Below are positions 6,762 to 16,558 of a stretch of 45,893 bases of DNA, piece by piece; position 1 is the stretch's first letter; each line of letters begins with the position of its first letter. Under the pieces are notes generated by a model. It saw only the letters and a list, made by a program, of their open reading frames with translations, was not told the origin of the DNA and ran no database searches. This DNA is from an uncultured Spirochaetales bacterium (GTDB lineage Bacteria; Spirochaetota; Spirochaetia; Sphaerochaetales; Sphaerochaetaceae): positions 1 through 45,893 of the forward strand of contig CALXOO010000015.1 of assembly GCA_944390045.1 (NCBI GenBank), read 5' to 3'. Both the position numbers and the translations under genes were made by a program.

Positions 6762-8560
6762 TGAGAGATTACGACTGCATTGTCATTGGAGGCGGACACG
6801 CCGGAATTGAAGCCTCCAGCGCCGCTGCCCGTACCGGGCTGAGCACCCTGCTGATAACACAGAGCCTTGATGCCATCGGCCGGCTGAGCTGCAATCCTGC
6901 AATCGGCGGTCTGGCCAAGGGCAATCTTGTGCGTGAGATTGACGCGCTTGGCGGAGTGATGGGCCAGCTGATTGATTCATCGATGATCCAGTACCGAATA
7001 CTCAACCGCAGGCGCGGACCTGCTGTCCAGGCACCGCGGGCACAGGCTGACAAGTTCACCTATTCCAGAAACGCCAAGGAACTGCTTGAGCATACAAAGG
7101 GCCTTGATCTTTTCATGGATACAGTCACTGACCTGATTGAGGAGAACGGTTCTGTCATTGGCGTCGTCACGGAGCGCGGCTGGAGGATAAGCGCGCGGAC
7201 AGTCGTCCTCACGACCGGTACTTTCATGAACGGCCGCATTTTCATCGGCGAGTGGGATGCTCCATGCGGCAGGCTCGGAGAAGGCGCCGCCATAGGACTT
7301 GGCGATAACCTGAGGCGTCTCGGTTTTGATGTGGGACGTCTTAAGACAGGCACTCCTGCCCGGGTCCTGCGCTCATCGCTCGACTTTGACGAGCTGGAAG
7401 TCCAGAAAGGTGATGAGGAGATGCTTCCTTTCAGCTTTGACTATGACTGCATCGACAGGCCTCAGCTGGACTGCTATATTACCTGGACGAATGAGGAGAC
7501 TCACCGGATCATACGCGAGAACATGCACCGCTCTCCGCTCTACGGCGGCAAGATTGTCGGCAGGGGACCGCGCTACTGTCCGTCGATAGAGGACAAGGTC
7601 GTGCGCTTTCCCGACCGGGACCGGCATCAGATATTCGTCGAGCCTGAGGGAATTAACAGCGAGGAGATGTACCTGAACGGGCTTTCTTCCTCTCTTCCTG
7701 AGGAGGTTCAGCACAGATTCATCCGCACCCTGCCGGGGCTGAAACACTGTCAGATCATGCGTCCTGCCTATGCTGTCGAGTATGACTATCTCAATCCGAT
7801 GGATCTTTATCCGACACTGGAATCGAAAAGACTGAGGAATCTGTATGTCGCCGGTCAGACGAATGGCACTTCCGGCTATGAGGAGGCAGCCTGTCAGGGA
7901 CTTGTCGCTGGGCTTAATGCATCGCTCCGGGTCCGGGGAGAGGAGCCTCTTGTGCTGCGCCGTGATGAGGCCTACATCGGTGTGCTCATCGACGATCTGG
8001 TCACAAAGGGGACGAAGGAACCTTACAGGATGTTCACGAGCAGGGCGGAGTACAGGCTCTCGCTGAGACACGACAATGCCGATCTGCGCCTGACCAGGAC
8101 CGGATACGAGAAGGGCCTTGCCGGAGAGGAGAAGCTCGCCAGACTTGAGGATAAGATCAGATCGATGAGCGACCTGAGACAGTCTCTTGCGGGAATAAAG
8201 GAGCGGGGCAAGAACGCTCTGCAGCTGCTCAAGGAGCCGGAAGTCACGATGGATGCTCTTGTCAGTGCGCATCCCTGTCTTTCCGGATACAGCCGCGCCG
8301 TGCGTGATGAGGTCGAACTGGATATCAAATACGAAGGCTATCTCAGACGACAGGATGAGGAGATAGCCTCTCTGCGGCGCCGTGAGGAGATGGCCATCCC
8401 TCCGGATTTCGACTATGACAGTCTTGCGGGTCTGTCCAGCGAAGGGCGTGAGAAACTGAAGCAGGTCCGGCCGCTGACCGTCGCACAGGCGGGGAGGATC
8501 TCAGGCCTCCGCGTCAGCGACACGGCCCTGCTCATGATGGCCGTGAAGGGGTTGAAATGA
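6761..8560 (+). CDS. mnmG: tRNA uridine-5-carboxymethylaminomethyl enzyme MnmG
   Basis: FAD-dependent partner of MnmE in wobble-uridine modification, ~600 residues as expected. The Rossmann FAD motif IGGGHAGIEAS is at the N-terminus, and family signatures CNPAIGGLAKG and GRYCPSIEDK-like GPRYCPSIEDK are present, followed by QTNGTSGYEEAA. The C-terminal helical domain contains FTSRAEYRLSLRHDNAD. The start is ATG 6761, with GTG 6758 as an equally overlapping alternative. The mnmE stop is shared (TGATG), implying translational coupling. Confidence 0.96.
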   Translation: MRDYDCIVIGGGHAGIEASSAAARTGLSTLLITQSLDAIGRLSCNPAIGGLAKGNLVREIDALGGVMGQLIDSSMIQYRILNRRRGPAVQAPRAQADKFTYSRNAKELLEHTKGLDLFMDTVTDLIEENGSVIGVVTERGWRISARTVVLTTGTFMNGRIFIGEWDAPCGRLGEGAAIGLGDNLRRLGFDVGRLKTGTPARVLRSSLDFDELEVQKGDEEMLPFSFDYDCIDRPQLDCYITWTNEETHRIIRENMHRSPLYGGKIVGRGPRYCPSIEDKVVRFPDRDRHQIFVEPEGINSEEMYLNGLSSSLPEEVQHRFIRTLPGLKHCQIMRPAYAVEYDYLNPMDLYPTLESKRLRNLYVAGQTNGTSGYEEAACQGLVAGLNASLRVRGEEPLVLRRDEAYIGVLIDDLVTKGTKEPYRMFTSRAEYRLSLRHDNADLRLTRTGYEKGLAGEEKLARLEDKIRSMSDLRQSLAGIKERGKNALQLLKEPEVTMDALVSAHPCLSGYSRAVRDEVELDIKYEGYLRRQDEEIASLRRREEMAIPPDFDYDSLAGLSSEGREKLKQVRPLTVAQAGRISGLRVSDTALLMMAVKGLK

Positions 8561-9198
8561 GTAATGAGCTGCTGATTGAGGGGCTTGAGAGGCTTGGACT
8601 GCCTGCCGGCAGTGCGGCTGCAGAGAGGCTTGGAACCTATATTGACGAGATTGAGATATTCAATCCTGCCTATCATCTCATTTCCTTCGACAGAAGAGAG
8701 GATCTGATCATCAGACATATCCTGGACTGTGCGGCGGGAGCCCTCATCATCCGGGACAGTCTTGGGCCTGACGGGGTTGTCGCTGACTTTGGAAGCGGAG
8801 CGGGACTTCCCGGCATTGTGCTTGCGGTTCTGCTTGACGACGTCCGCTTTGTGCTGGTTGAGAGAATGAAGAGACGCTGCGACTTCCTTGCCAATGCCGT
8901 CAATTTGTGCAACCTTTCCAATGTCAAGGTGTTGAATAAGGATATAAGGGAAATTGATGAGTCCTACGGACTTGTGACTTTCCGGGCATTCAGGCCCCTT
9001 GGGGAGATTATGGGGGCTGTCGACCGCCTGTTGGCCAGGAAAGGCAAGGTGTGCGCCTACAAGGGAATTGAGGAAAATGCCCTTGGGGAGCTGGCCGCAC
9101 TGGACAGCTGGACCGGCTGTTACCATCAGCTTCATGTTCCCTTCCTTGATGCCAGCAGAGGCATGCTTGTGCTTGAAAGAAAAGGAGATCTCTCATGA
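8557..9198 (+). CDS. rsmG: 16S rRNA (guanine527-N7)-methyltransferase RsmG (GidB)
   Basis: SAM-dependent methylation of G527 in 16S rRNA. The 213-residue protein shows the RsmG pattern: NPAYHLISF, RHILDCAAG, motif I VADFGSGAGLPGIVLA, then LVERMKRRCDFL and VTFRAFRPL. ATG 8557 overlaps the mnmG stop (ATGA), and its own stop overlaps ftsK in the same way. mnmE-mnmG-rsmG is a widely conserved bacterial order; loss of RsmG gives low-level streptomycin resistance in other bacteria. Confidence 0.95.
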   Translation: MSNELLIEGLERLGLPAGSAAAERLGTYIDEIEIFNPAYHLISFDRREDLIIRHILDCAAGALIIRDSLGPDGVVADFGSGAGLPGIVLAVLLDDVRFVLVERMKRRCDFLANAVNLCNLSNVKVLNKDIREIDESYGLVTFRAFRPLGEIMGAVDRLLARKGKVCAYKGIEENALGELAALDSWTGCYHQLHVPFLDASRGMLVLERKGDLS

Positions 9199-12100
9199 GT
9201 GCCAAAGAAGAAAACACTGAATCGGTGAAAATCAGAGGAGGCCGGCTGTCACTGTGCACCGGAATCATACTGCTCCTGCTCGCCGCCGCCCTGGGCGCCT
9301 GGCAGTTTTACCAGCCGCCGCAGTTTGATCAGCTCAGGTCCCTGGTCGTACAGTACACATCATTCCTCAGCGGGACGCTTTCAACTGCCATCCTCACTCT
9401 CGTGCTTGCCATTGTCGTGCTGACAAGCCGGTCAGGCAGGCCTTTCAACTACATATATTTCCCATTTGCGATCGTCTTTTATTACACTGTGCTCTGTCTG
9501 GTGCATGTGGCCACAGGAAATGGTGAGCCCGGCATTCTGATGGACAGGATAGACAGCGCCAGGTCAGGTCTGATTGTAGTCCTGGCGATTCTGGAGGTCC
9601 TTGTCTTCCTGATTGTCGGGATCATAAACAAGAGTCTGAATGCTGTATACAGAAGGCATAAGGCCGCACGCATCGCACTGAAGGAACGCAGGAATGAGGC
9701 CCGCGCGGAAGCCGAGACGGCTGAGGCCAGGCCGTCAAGAGAAGAGCGCAAGCGGCTCAAGGCAGAGGCCAGGGCGGCAAAGGCCAGTAAGAATGAACAG
9801 CCAGAAGATAAGGACGTTGTCGTGAATGTCAACGCTTCAAGCAAGGCTTCTGTCACGCTGGATCCTGACTCTCCGCTGTCATTTCCGGAAACGATCAGGG
9901 TTCCTGAATTCGAGACCATCCCGCATACAAAGGAACACGTTATTGCCTCCGCAGGTGAGGAGAAGAAGGTCCAGGAGCATATTTATGTTCCCAGCGGCAA
10001 TGTCGTGAGCATGTCTGTGCTTGAGAACAGCGCCAGGAACATAGAGCGGAAGATGGAGGAGGAGAAGGCCAGGACGGCCAAAGCCTCCGGCAAGCACAGT
10101 TTCCGCAAGGGTGGAATGCTGGAAAGTGCCATAGAGGCGACGACCAATCAGCCGCAGCAGGACCAGAGGACCGTCAACAGCAGCCCGATCATAGGCTACA
10201 CGGACAGGAGGAAGACGGCTCCGGCCCCGTCCAGTGCCTCTTTCGCTCCTTCAAACCTTTCCCCCAGCCATCCACGCTACAAGCTTTTCGAGTCGCTCAA
10301 GAGAAAGAATGACGAGGCCCATGCCCAGAGCATGCAGAGTACGGATGTGACTCACTTCCCGTCAAGGACATTCACGCCTGGAGATGAGCCTGCAGCGCAG
10401 GAGGAGAATACTCCTGTGATCAGCCTCAAGGAGACTCCTGCCGGACAGACAGTGCCTTCGCAAAGTCCTTCCGTTCCAGAGCCTCCTGCTGCAAAGCCGG
10501 TCAGACAGTCAACTGTTTCGACAAGGTCTGCACATGCTGCCGGCAAGCCGGCTGCTGATGCGGCGGAAGCTCCAGCCCCCGTGCAGGAGGAACCCCAGGT
10601 CCATCCACGGAGCGAAGTCAAGCCTGCTGTTGAAGCGGTAAAGCCTGCCGCTGATGAGTTCATCGGCCAGGAGGAAAGTATAATGGATGAGGATGATGCC
10701 GCCCCGAATGACAGTCAGATCGAGTTCAAGGTCGGGGTAAGCGGACTAACGAGCAACAACGCGGGAGAGAGTGCCATCATCAAGAGGCAGAGAAGAAGCT
10801 ACACTCCGCCAAGCCCTGATTTCCTCAAGGACTTCCCCCAGACAAGCTATGAAGTGGGAGAGACCGAACATGCTGTCGGAAACCTGATCGCCTCAGTCAT
10901 GCATGACTTCAAGGTGGAGGTGGAGCTTGCCGACATCGTCAAGGGACCCACTGTCACTCTGTATGAGTATACACTTGCACCCGGTGTCCTGGTCAGCAAG
11001 GTCGAGAACCTAGAGAAGAACATTGCCATGAGGATAGGCGGGCAGAAGATCCGAATTCTGGCCCCGGTGCCAGGAAAGAGCGCAGTAGGCATCGAGGTCC
11101 CAAACGCCGTGAGGGCCACAGTCGGGTTCAAGGAGATGCTCAAGCCGCTTGAGGACAGTCATCTGGCCGTTCCGATGATCCTCGGGCGTGATATCACCGG
11201 ATCTCCGCGGCTGCTGGATGTGGCCAAGTGTCCGCATCTGCTTATAGCTGGTACGACCGGAAGCGGAAAGAGCGTGTGCATTAACGGACTCGTCGCCTCA
11301 ATCCTCTATACGAAGAGCCCCAAGGAAGTCAGACTGATCATGGTCGATCCCAAGGTCGTCGAGCTCAATGTCTACAATGGAATACCGCATCTGCTGACTC
11401 CTGTCATAACGGAGCCAAAGCGCGTGCTCAAGATGCTGAGCTGGCTGGTTGAGGAGATGGAGAGACGCTATAAGGTCTTCAGTCAGCTTGGCGTCAGGAA
11501 CATCGAGAACTTCAACAGCCGCATACGTGAATTCGGCTACGCGACGGAGAAAATGCCTTATATCGTGCTGATCATGGATGAGTTCGCTGACCTCATGACT
11601 GTCATAGGAAAGGATATCGAGGACTATGTGCGCCGTCTGATGGCAAAGGCCCGTGCTGCCGGAATCCATGTGGTCATGGCAACCCAGCGCCCCAGTGCGG
11701 AAGTCGTCACTGGAACGATCAAGAACAATATCCCGACCCGCATTGCCTTCACCGCAAGCAGTGCGATGAACAGCCGCATCATTCTTGACGAGAGCGGTGC
11801 CGAGAACCTGCTGGGCAAGGGCGACATGCTTCTTTCCAGCCAGTCCAGTACCATGCTGACCCGTATTCAGGGAGCCTTCCTGTCCGAAGATGAGGTCGAC
11901 AGGATTGTCAGCTATGTCAAGACTCAGGGCGAACCGGATTACCTTGATGAGTCAATCTTCGAGGATGAGCCGGAGCCGGAGCCCGCGGACAGTGCCGATG
12001 AGGACTTTGAAGGCAGCGATGCGGATCTCTACGAAAAGGCCAAGCAGATCTGCTTTGAGCGCAAGGGCGCCTCTGCAAGCTATCTCCAGCGCCGTCTTTC

Positions 12101-12206
12101 AATCGGCTACAACAGGGCCGCGCGTCTGGTTGAGCAAATGGAAGAGGAGGGCATTGTCGGGCCTGCAAACGGCTCGAAGCCCCGTGAGATACTCCGCTAC
12201 GAATGA
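9195..12206 (+). CDS. ftsK: DNA translocase FtsK / SpoIIIE
   Basis: Septal dsDNA pump that clears and resolves chromosome termini at division. The 1003-residue protein has four predicted membrane spans (about 14-35, 52-78, 81-106 and 120-148). A long low-complexity linker (150-520) follows, basic at first and then Pro/Ala/Glu-rich. The motor has Walker A GTTGSGKS (~686-693), Walker B VLIMDEFADL (~786-795) and TQRPSAEVVTGTIKNNIP. The C-terminal gamma winged helix (~935-1003, ASYLQRRLSIGYNRAARLVE) would read orientation sequences in the DNA. ATGA overlap couples it to rsmG. The gene ends with a terminator. Confidence 0.95.
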   Translation: MSAKEENTESVKIRGGRLSLCTGIILLLLAAALGAWQFYQPPQFDQLRSLVVQYTSFLSGTLSTAILTLVLAIVVLTSRSGRPFNYIYFPFAIVFYYTVLCLVHVATGNGEPGILMDRIDSARSGLIVVLAILEVLVFLIVGIINKSLNAVYRRHKAARIALKERRNEARAEAETAEARPSREERKRLKAEARAAKASKNEQPEDKDVVVNVNASSKASVTLDPDSPLSFPETIRVPEFETIPHTKEHVIASAGEEKKVQEHIYVPSGNVVSMSVLENSARNIERKMEEEKARTAKASGKHSFRKGGMLESAIEATTNQPQQDQRTVNSSPIIGYTDRRKTAPAPSSASFAPSNLSPSHPRYKLFESLKRKNDEAHAQSMQSTDVTHFPSRTFTPGDEPAAQEENTPVISLKETPAGQTVPSQSPSVPEPPAAKPVRQSTVSTRSAHAAGKPAADAAEAPAPVQEEPQVHPRSEVKPAVEAVKPAADEFIGQEESIMDEDDAAPNDSQIEFKVGVSGLTSNNAGESAIIKRQRRSYTPPSPDFLKDFPQTSYEVGETEHAVGNLIASVMHDFKVEVELADIVKGPTVTLYEYTLAPGVLVSKVENLEKNIAMRIGGQKIRILAPVPGKSAVGIEVPNAVRATVGFKEMLKPLEDSHLAVPMILGRDITGSPRLLDVAKCPHLLIAGTTGSGKSVCINGLVASILYTKSPKEVRLIMVDPKVVELNVYNGIPHLLTPVITEPKRVLKMLSWLVEEMERRYKVFSQLGVRNIENFNSRIREFGYATEKMPYIVLIMDEFADLMTVIGKDIEDYVRRLMAKARAAGIHVVMATQRPSAEVVTGTIKNNIPTRIAFTASSAMNSRIILDESGAENLLGKGDMLLSSQSSTMLTRIQGAFLSEDEVDRIVSYVKTQGEPDYLDESIFEDEPEPEPADSADEDFEGSDADLYEKAKQICFERKGASASYLQRRLSIGYNRAARLVEQMEEEGIVGPANGSKPREILRYE

Positions 12207-12213
12207 GCTGGCA

Positions 12214-12243
12214 GGGTCATGCTGTTACAGGCATGGCCCTTTT
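12214..12243 (+). terminator. Terminator after ftsK
   Basis: GGGTCATGC (12214-12222) pairs with GCATGGCCC (12231-12239), with one wobble pair, followed by TTTT. It closes the mnmE-mnmG-rsmG-ftsK operon. Confidence 0.75.
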
Positions 12244-12289
12244 GCCGTCTTTCTAAGAATCGGGAAATCCATTATCATGTTGCATTGCA

Positions 12290-13084
12290 ATGTCTAGACA
12301 CGCAATTGAGAATGGCAGTCTCATTCCTGAGACGGAGGCCAGGGTACCAGTCACACTTAGGGAAGTCCAGTCAAATTTCTCTGTCTACGAGGCTCTGAGG
12401 GTTGTCCGCCGCCACATCGTGCACCTGGATGACCATCTGGCGAGGCTGGAGTATTCCGCCTCACAGATCGGGCTTGTCCTGCCGCACTGCCCGTGGCAGG
12501 AATGGATTGACAGGCTGATCGAGGCTGACGGCCTGGTCGACGCCACCATGCGCATTCTGGTATACGGCGGCCCCACTCCAATGGTCTTCATCACCTGGCA
12601 GGAGCTTCTGTCCTATCCGGATGATTATTACAGGAAGGGAGTGGCTGTCACCACATACCATGGTGAGCGCTTTCTTCCGACCTGCAAGACAAGCAATCTC
12701 CTGCTGAGCTATCTTGCGCTGGAGGATGCTCACCGCAGGAACGCCTTTGAGGCCCTGCTGGTGGACAGAAACGGAAAGGTCCTGGAGGGCACCAGGAGCA
12801 ACTTCTACATGCTGGATGGCAGGAAGCTCCTCACCGCTCCTGATGAGCTGGTGCTGGGAGGCGTCACCAGGATATCTGTCCTGAGAGCGGCCCGGGAGCT
12901 CGGCTATGAGGTGGTCAAGGAGGCTCCGTCCCTTGACGACCTGTCAAAGGGCATGACGATGTTCATCAGCTCGACCAGCATGGCGGCGATGCCTGTATCG
13001 AATGTGGACGGAAGGACTGCTGAGTGTGATATCGAAGCCGTGCTCTCATTCACACGCCTTGTCCGGCAATGGGAATGCGACTGA
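12290..13084 (+). CDS. Aminotransferase class IV (PLP fold-type IV) enzyme
   Basis: This 264-residue protein belongs to the branched-chain aminotransferase / D-amino acid aminotransferase / 4-amino-4-deoxychorismate lyase superfamily, which are cytoplasmic PLP enzymes. The likely PLP lysine is in TCKTSNLLLSYLALEDA, followed by EALLVDRNGKVLEGTRSNFY (the EGTxxN phosphate-cup motif) and LGGVTRISVLRAA. The N-terminal GDGVYE-like stretch is changed to NFSVYEALRV. Length is closer to D-amino acid aminotransferase or PabC than to IlvE (~300+). The exact substrate cannot be told. The ATG start has a weak ribosome binding site. It lies alone between the ftsK terminator and the helicase gene. Confidence 0.85.
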   Translation: MSRHAIENGSLIPETEARVPVTLREVQSNFSVYEALRVVRRHIVHLDDHLARLEYSASQIGLVLPHCPWQEWIDRLIEADGLVDATMRILVYGGPTPMVFITWQELLSYPDDYYRKGVAVTTYHGERFLPTCKTSNLLLSYLALEDAHRRNAFEALLVDRNGKVLEGTRSNFYMLDGRKLLTAPDELVLGGVTRISVLRAARELGYEVVKEAPSLDDLSKGMTMFISSTSMAAMPVSNVDGRTAECDIEAVLSFTRLVRQWECD

Positions 13085-13129
13085 ACCCGTGTTAGACTTC
13101 AAATACTATATCAAAGGAGAGGATTGATT

Positions 13130-14830
13130 ATGAAATTCTCCGCACTAGGCTTGAATGAAGCCACAATGAAGGGCCTTGCCGACGCCCGTTTCACTGACTG
13201 CACTCCTGTTCAGGAGCTTGTGCTGCCTTATTCTCTGGCAGGCAAGGATGTCATGGTCCAGTCAAAGACCGGCAGCGGAAAGACCGCGGTATATCTCTTG
13301 ACCATCATTGAGAAGTACATGAAGGCCTATCTGTCAAGGACGAACCTGCCTGTAGCACTGGTCGTGGCACCGACACGCGAGCTGGCTCTCCAGATAGAGG
13401 AGGATGCCGTTGCGCTGGCAAAGCATGTGCCGTCTTTCAGAGTGGGCTGCTTCTACGGCGGGGTGGGCTATGGAGCCCAGAGCGAGGAGCTCAAGGAGGG
13501 GCTGAGTCTCTATGTCGGGACTCCTGGCCGTCTGATCGACTTCGCCTCATCTCACAAGATTGACTTCCGCGTTTTCAACACAGTCGTGCTTGACGAGGCG
13601 GACAGGATGTTCGACATGGGCTTCTACCCAGATGTCCAGAAAATGTTCTCGATGATGGTTGCTCCGGCCGAGCGTCAGACCATCATCCTCTCAGCCACGC
13701 TCTCAACCAAGGTGAGGAACCTGGCCTGGGATTATATGAACGAGCCGCTTGAGCTGGAGAGCCAGCCGGAGGAGATCACTGTAGACAAGATCAAGCAGGA
13801 ACTCTTTCATGTGACGCGCGATGAGGAGTTCGGCCTCCTGCTGCAGTTGCTGAAGAAGCTTGATCCGAAAAGCTGTCTAATTTTCACGAATACTAAGGAC
13901 AGGGCTGTTGAGGTCTCTGAGAGGCTGAAGCTCAATGGCTACAAGAGTGCGTACCTCATGGGAGACATGAAGCAGAGCGACCGTCTGAAGGCCCTTGACA
14001 GGCTGAAGGAGGGTAAGCTCACAATCCTTGTCGCCACAGACATCGCCGCAAGAGGTCTGCAGATAGATGACCTGGAGCTTGTCGTGAACTATGACCTTCC
14101 TGAGGACTATGAGAACTACGTCCACCGTATCGGAAGGACGGCAAGGGCCGGCAAGGACGGACGCGCTGTCTCATTCGCCAGCGAGGAGTATGTATACTCG
14201 CTTGAGGCGATTGAGGAGTACATCCACATGAAGATCCCAGTATGCTGGCCCGATGAATATGGCCTTGAGGAGGTTGAGGACAAGAGTGCCGAGTATGTCT
14301 CAAGGCTGCGTGCCGCCAGAAGGCGCGAGAAGGCCGGTTCCAGGAGGCCCTCAGATCGCAGGGGCGGAGCCGGAAGGGATGCCGGAAGAAGAACCAGATC
14401 CCAGAAAAAGCCTGCTTCAAGGAATGACAGGGCCCAGAAAGAGAAAAAGCTTTCAGATGAGGACTACAGCAAGCTTGCCGGAATGAGCTTCGAGGACCGC
14501 GTTAAATTCTACAAGGGCGAATTCGCCGCACAGCCCGGAAAGGGCAGCCAGAAATCAGCTTCCCAGAAGAAGGACGGTGCCGGTCCGGGGCAGAATGCCG
14601 CACGGAGGAAGGGGCAGAGTCAGGCAAATGCCGCAGGAAAGTCCGGCGTCCAGAAGCGTCCCAGAGCTGAAGAGCAGAAGAAGACTCCGGCAGAGGTTCA
14701 GAGAAAAGGACAGCCCAAGGCTCCGGTGGCGACGGTGTCAAGCACGCCGAAGCATGTCTCCACACAGCCGGAGAAGAAGAGGGGCTTCTGGTCCAAGGTC
14801 GTTGGAATCTTCAGAGGCGGAGACAAGTAA
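13130..14830 (+). CDS. DEAD-box ATP-dependent RNA helicase
   Basis: RhlE/CsdA-type helicase likely acting in ribosome assembly or mRNA turnover. The start is ATG 13130, 6 bases after AGGAGAGGA (13115-13123); a TTG two codons upstream lies against the ribosome binding site. Motifs in order: Q motif TPVQELVLP, I SKTGSGKT, Ia PTRELALQ, Ib GTPGRL, II DEAD, III SATLS, IV LIFTNT, V TDIAARGLQ and VI HRIGRTARAG. Residues after ~385 form a long basic, disordered tail rich in Arg, Lys, Gln and Ala, a probable RNA-binding extension, ending in KKRGFWSKVVGIFRGG. The next gene begins directly after the stop. Confidence 0.93.
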   Translation: MKFSALGLNEATMKGLADARFTDCTPVQELVLPYSLAGKDVMVQSKTGSGKTAVYLLTIIEKYMKAYLSRTNLPVALVVAPTRELALQIEEDAVALAKHVPSFRVGCFYGGVGYGAQSEELKEGLSLYVGTPGRLIDFASSHKIDFRVFNTVVLDEADRMFDMGFYPDVQKMFSMMVAPAERQTIILSATLSTKVRNLAWDYMNEPLELESQPEEITVDKIKQELFHVTRDEEFGLLLQLLKKLDPKSCLIFTNTKDRAVEVSERLKLNGYKSAYLMGDMKQSDRLKALDRLKEGKLTILVATDIAARGLQIDDLELVVNYDLPEDYENYVHRIGRTARAGKDGRAVSFASEEYVYSLEAIEEYIHMKIPVCWPDEYGLEEVEDKSAEYVSRLRAARRREKAGSRRPSDRRGGAGRDAGRRTRSQKKPASRNDRAQKEKKLSDEDYSKLAGMSFEDRVKFYKGEFAAQPGKGSQKSASQKKDGAGPGQNAARRKGQSQANAAGKSGVQKRPRAEEQKKTPAEVQRKGQPKAPVATVSSTPKHVSTQPEKKRGFWSKVVGIFRGGDK

Positions 14831-16558
14831 ATGGAGCTTTTCAGAAGGTTCTTCTCATACTACAGACCTCACATGAACCTCTTTGTCCTGGACATGGTGG
14901 TCGCCATCCTCTCATCGCTTCTGTCCGTGCTGTTTCCGCTGCTGACGAACTATCTGCTGGACGGGCCGGTCGCGGACGGGAACATCAGGCTGATGCTGAT
15001 CGTCTTTGCCGTCATGCTGGCCGTCTACATCTTCCAGGCATTCAGCACATACATCCGTGTGCGTTGGGGTCACATCCTGGGAGTGCGCATCGAGAATGAG
15101 ATGAGACAGGATCTGTTCAATCATCTTCAGGATCTTTCGTTCTCCTATTTTGACAGGACGAAGACCGGAACGATCATGAGCAGGATCACAAACGACCTGT
15201 TCCAGATCGCAGAGATCGCTCATCACGGGCCTGAGGACTTCATCATCAGCATCCTGACGATAGTTCTGGCCTATTTCTTCATGTTCAGCGTATCCCTGCC
15301 ACTGGCTCTGATCTCGCTGATTCCGCTTCCTGTCATGCTGTTCTACGGTATTGTCTTCGGGCACAGGATGAAGGAGAAGAACCGTCTGGTCAGGAAGACG
15401 ATAGCCGATGTCAATGTCGATGCGGAAAACTCGATCCAGGGAATCCGGGAGGTCAAGAGCTTTGCGCAGGAGGACTTCCAGGAACGGAAGTTCAGCCAGT
15501 CCAACACCAGGCTGAAGAACTCCCGCGAGCAGATGTACCGCCAGATGGCAAATTACCAGTCAGGCATCGGCTTCATGCGGGAACTGTACTACCTCATCAC
15601 GGTTGCCGGAGGTGCCGCGCTGATTGCCTTCGGCATGGCGGATCTCACAACACTGGTCACATTCACTCTCTATGTATCCGTCGTCGTCTCGCCGATTGAC
15701 CGCCTGATCAACTTCACGGAGCAGCTCCAGCAGGGGATTGCCTCTTTCGAGCGCTTTACGGAAGTCATGGACATTGAGCCTGAAATCAAGGATGCTCCTG
15801 ATGCTGAGGATCTCAAGGTAAGAGAGGGGAGAATTGACTTCCAGGATGTCACATTCAGCTATGATGAGGGAGAGGGTCAGGTCCTGGGGCATCTTGATCT
15901 GAGCATCAAAGGCGGAGAGAATGTCGCTCTTGTTGGAGAGTCGGGCGCGGGAAAGACGACTATCGTATCCCTGTTGTCCCGCTTTTACGAAGTCAATGGC
16001 GGCCGCATTCTGATAGATGGCGTAGACATCACCAGGGTCACGCAGGCGTCATTGCACAAGTCGATCGGTTTTGTGCAGCAGAATGTTTTCCTCTTCGATG
16101 CCTCGATCCGTGAGAATCTGCGTTATGGCAAGAGCGATGCAAGCGATGAGGAGCTCTGGCAGGCCCTGAAGGCTGCCAGTCTGTACGACTTTGTCGCATC
16201 CCTTCCGGAGGGACTGGACACCCAGGTCGGAGAGAGGGGAACAAGACTTTCCGGAGGACAGCGTCAGCGGCTCTCGATCGCCCGCGTGTTCCTCAAGAAT
16301 CCTCCAATAATAGTCTTCGATGAGGCGACAAGCAGTCTGGATACGGAGAGCGAGGCCCTGATACAGGAGGCCTTCCACCGTGTGGCAGAGGGCCGCACCG
16401 CCATAGTCATCGCCCACCGCCTGAGCACCATTGTGGACAGTGACCGCATTTTTGTGCTTGACAAGGGCTCGATCGTGGAGGAGGGTACTCATGAGGAGCT
16501 TATGGCCCGGGGAGGGCTGTACAGCAAGCTCTATTCCTATAAGAAGGACATAATCTGA
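14831..16558 (+). CDS. ABC transporter, fused permease-ATPase (MsbA / multidrug exporter type)
   Basis: A 575-residue half-exporter: six-helix transmembrane domain (1-~310) and C-terminal ATPase. Visible are Walker A GESGAGKTT, Q-loop FVQQNVFLF, signature LSGGQRQRLSIARVF, Walker B IIVFDEATSSLD and the H-loop AHRLSTI. It would act as a homodimer exporting lipids, peptides or drugs. The start abuts the helicase stop with no gap, and its stop overlaps the plsC start by one base. Position next to plsC is suggestive of a lipid substrate, but this is inference only. Confidence 0.92.
   Translation: MELFRRFFSYYRPHMNLFVLDMVVAILSSLLSVLFPLLTNYLLDGPVADGNIRLMLIVFAVMLAVYIFQAFSTYIRVRWGHILGVRIENEMRQDLFNHLQDLSFSYFDRTKTGTIMSRITNDLFQIAEIAHHGPEDFIISILTIVLAYFFMFSVSLPLALISLIPLPVMLFYGIVFGHRMKEKNRLVRKTIADVNVDAENSIQGIREVKSFAQEDFQERKFSQSNTRLKNSREQMYRQMANYQSGIGFMRELYYLITVAGGAALIAFGMADLTTLVTFTLYVSVVVSPIDRLINFTEQLQQGIASFERFTEVMDIEPEIKDAPDAEDLKVREGRIDFQDVTFSYDEGEGQVLGHLDLSIKGGENVALVGESGAGKTTIVSLLSRFYEVNGGRILIDGVDITRVTQASLHKSIGFVQQNVFLFDASIRENLRYGKSDASDEELWQALKAASLYDFVASLPEGLDTQVGERGTRLSGGQRQRLSIARVFLKNPPIIVFDEATSSLDTESEALIQEAFHRVAEGRTAIVIAHRLSTIVDSDRIFVLDKGSIVEEGTHEELMARGGLYSKLYSYKKDII

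Noticed and set aside
7373..8272. 299-codon minus-strand ORF inside mnmG
   Set aside because: The opposite strand encodes conserved MnmG sequence throughout; no ribosome binding site or family motif is seen.
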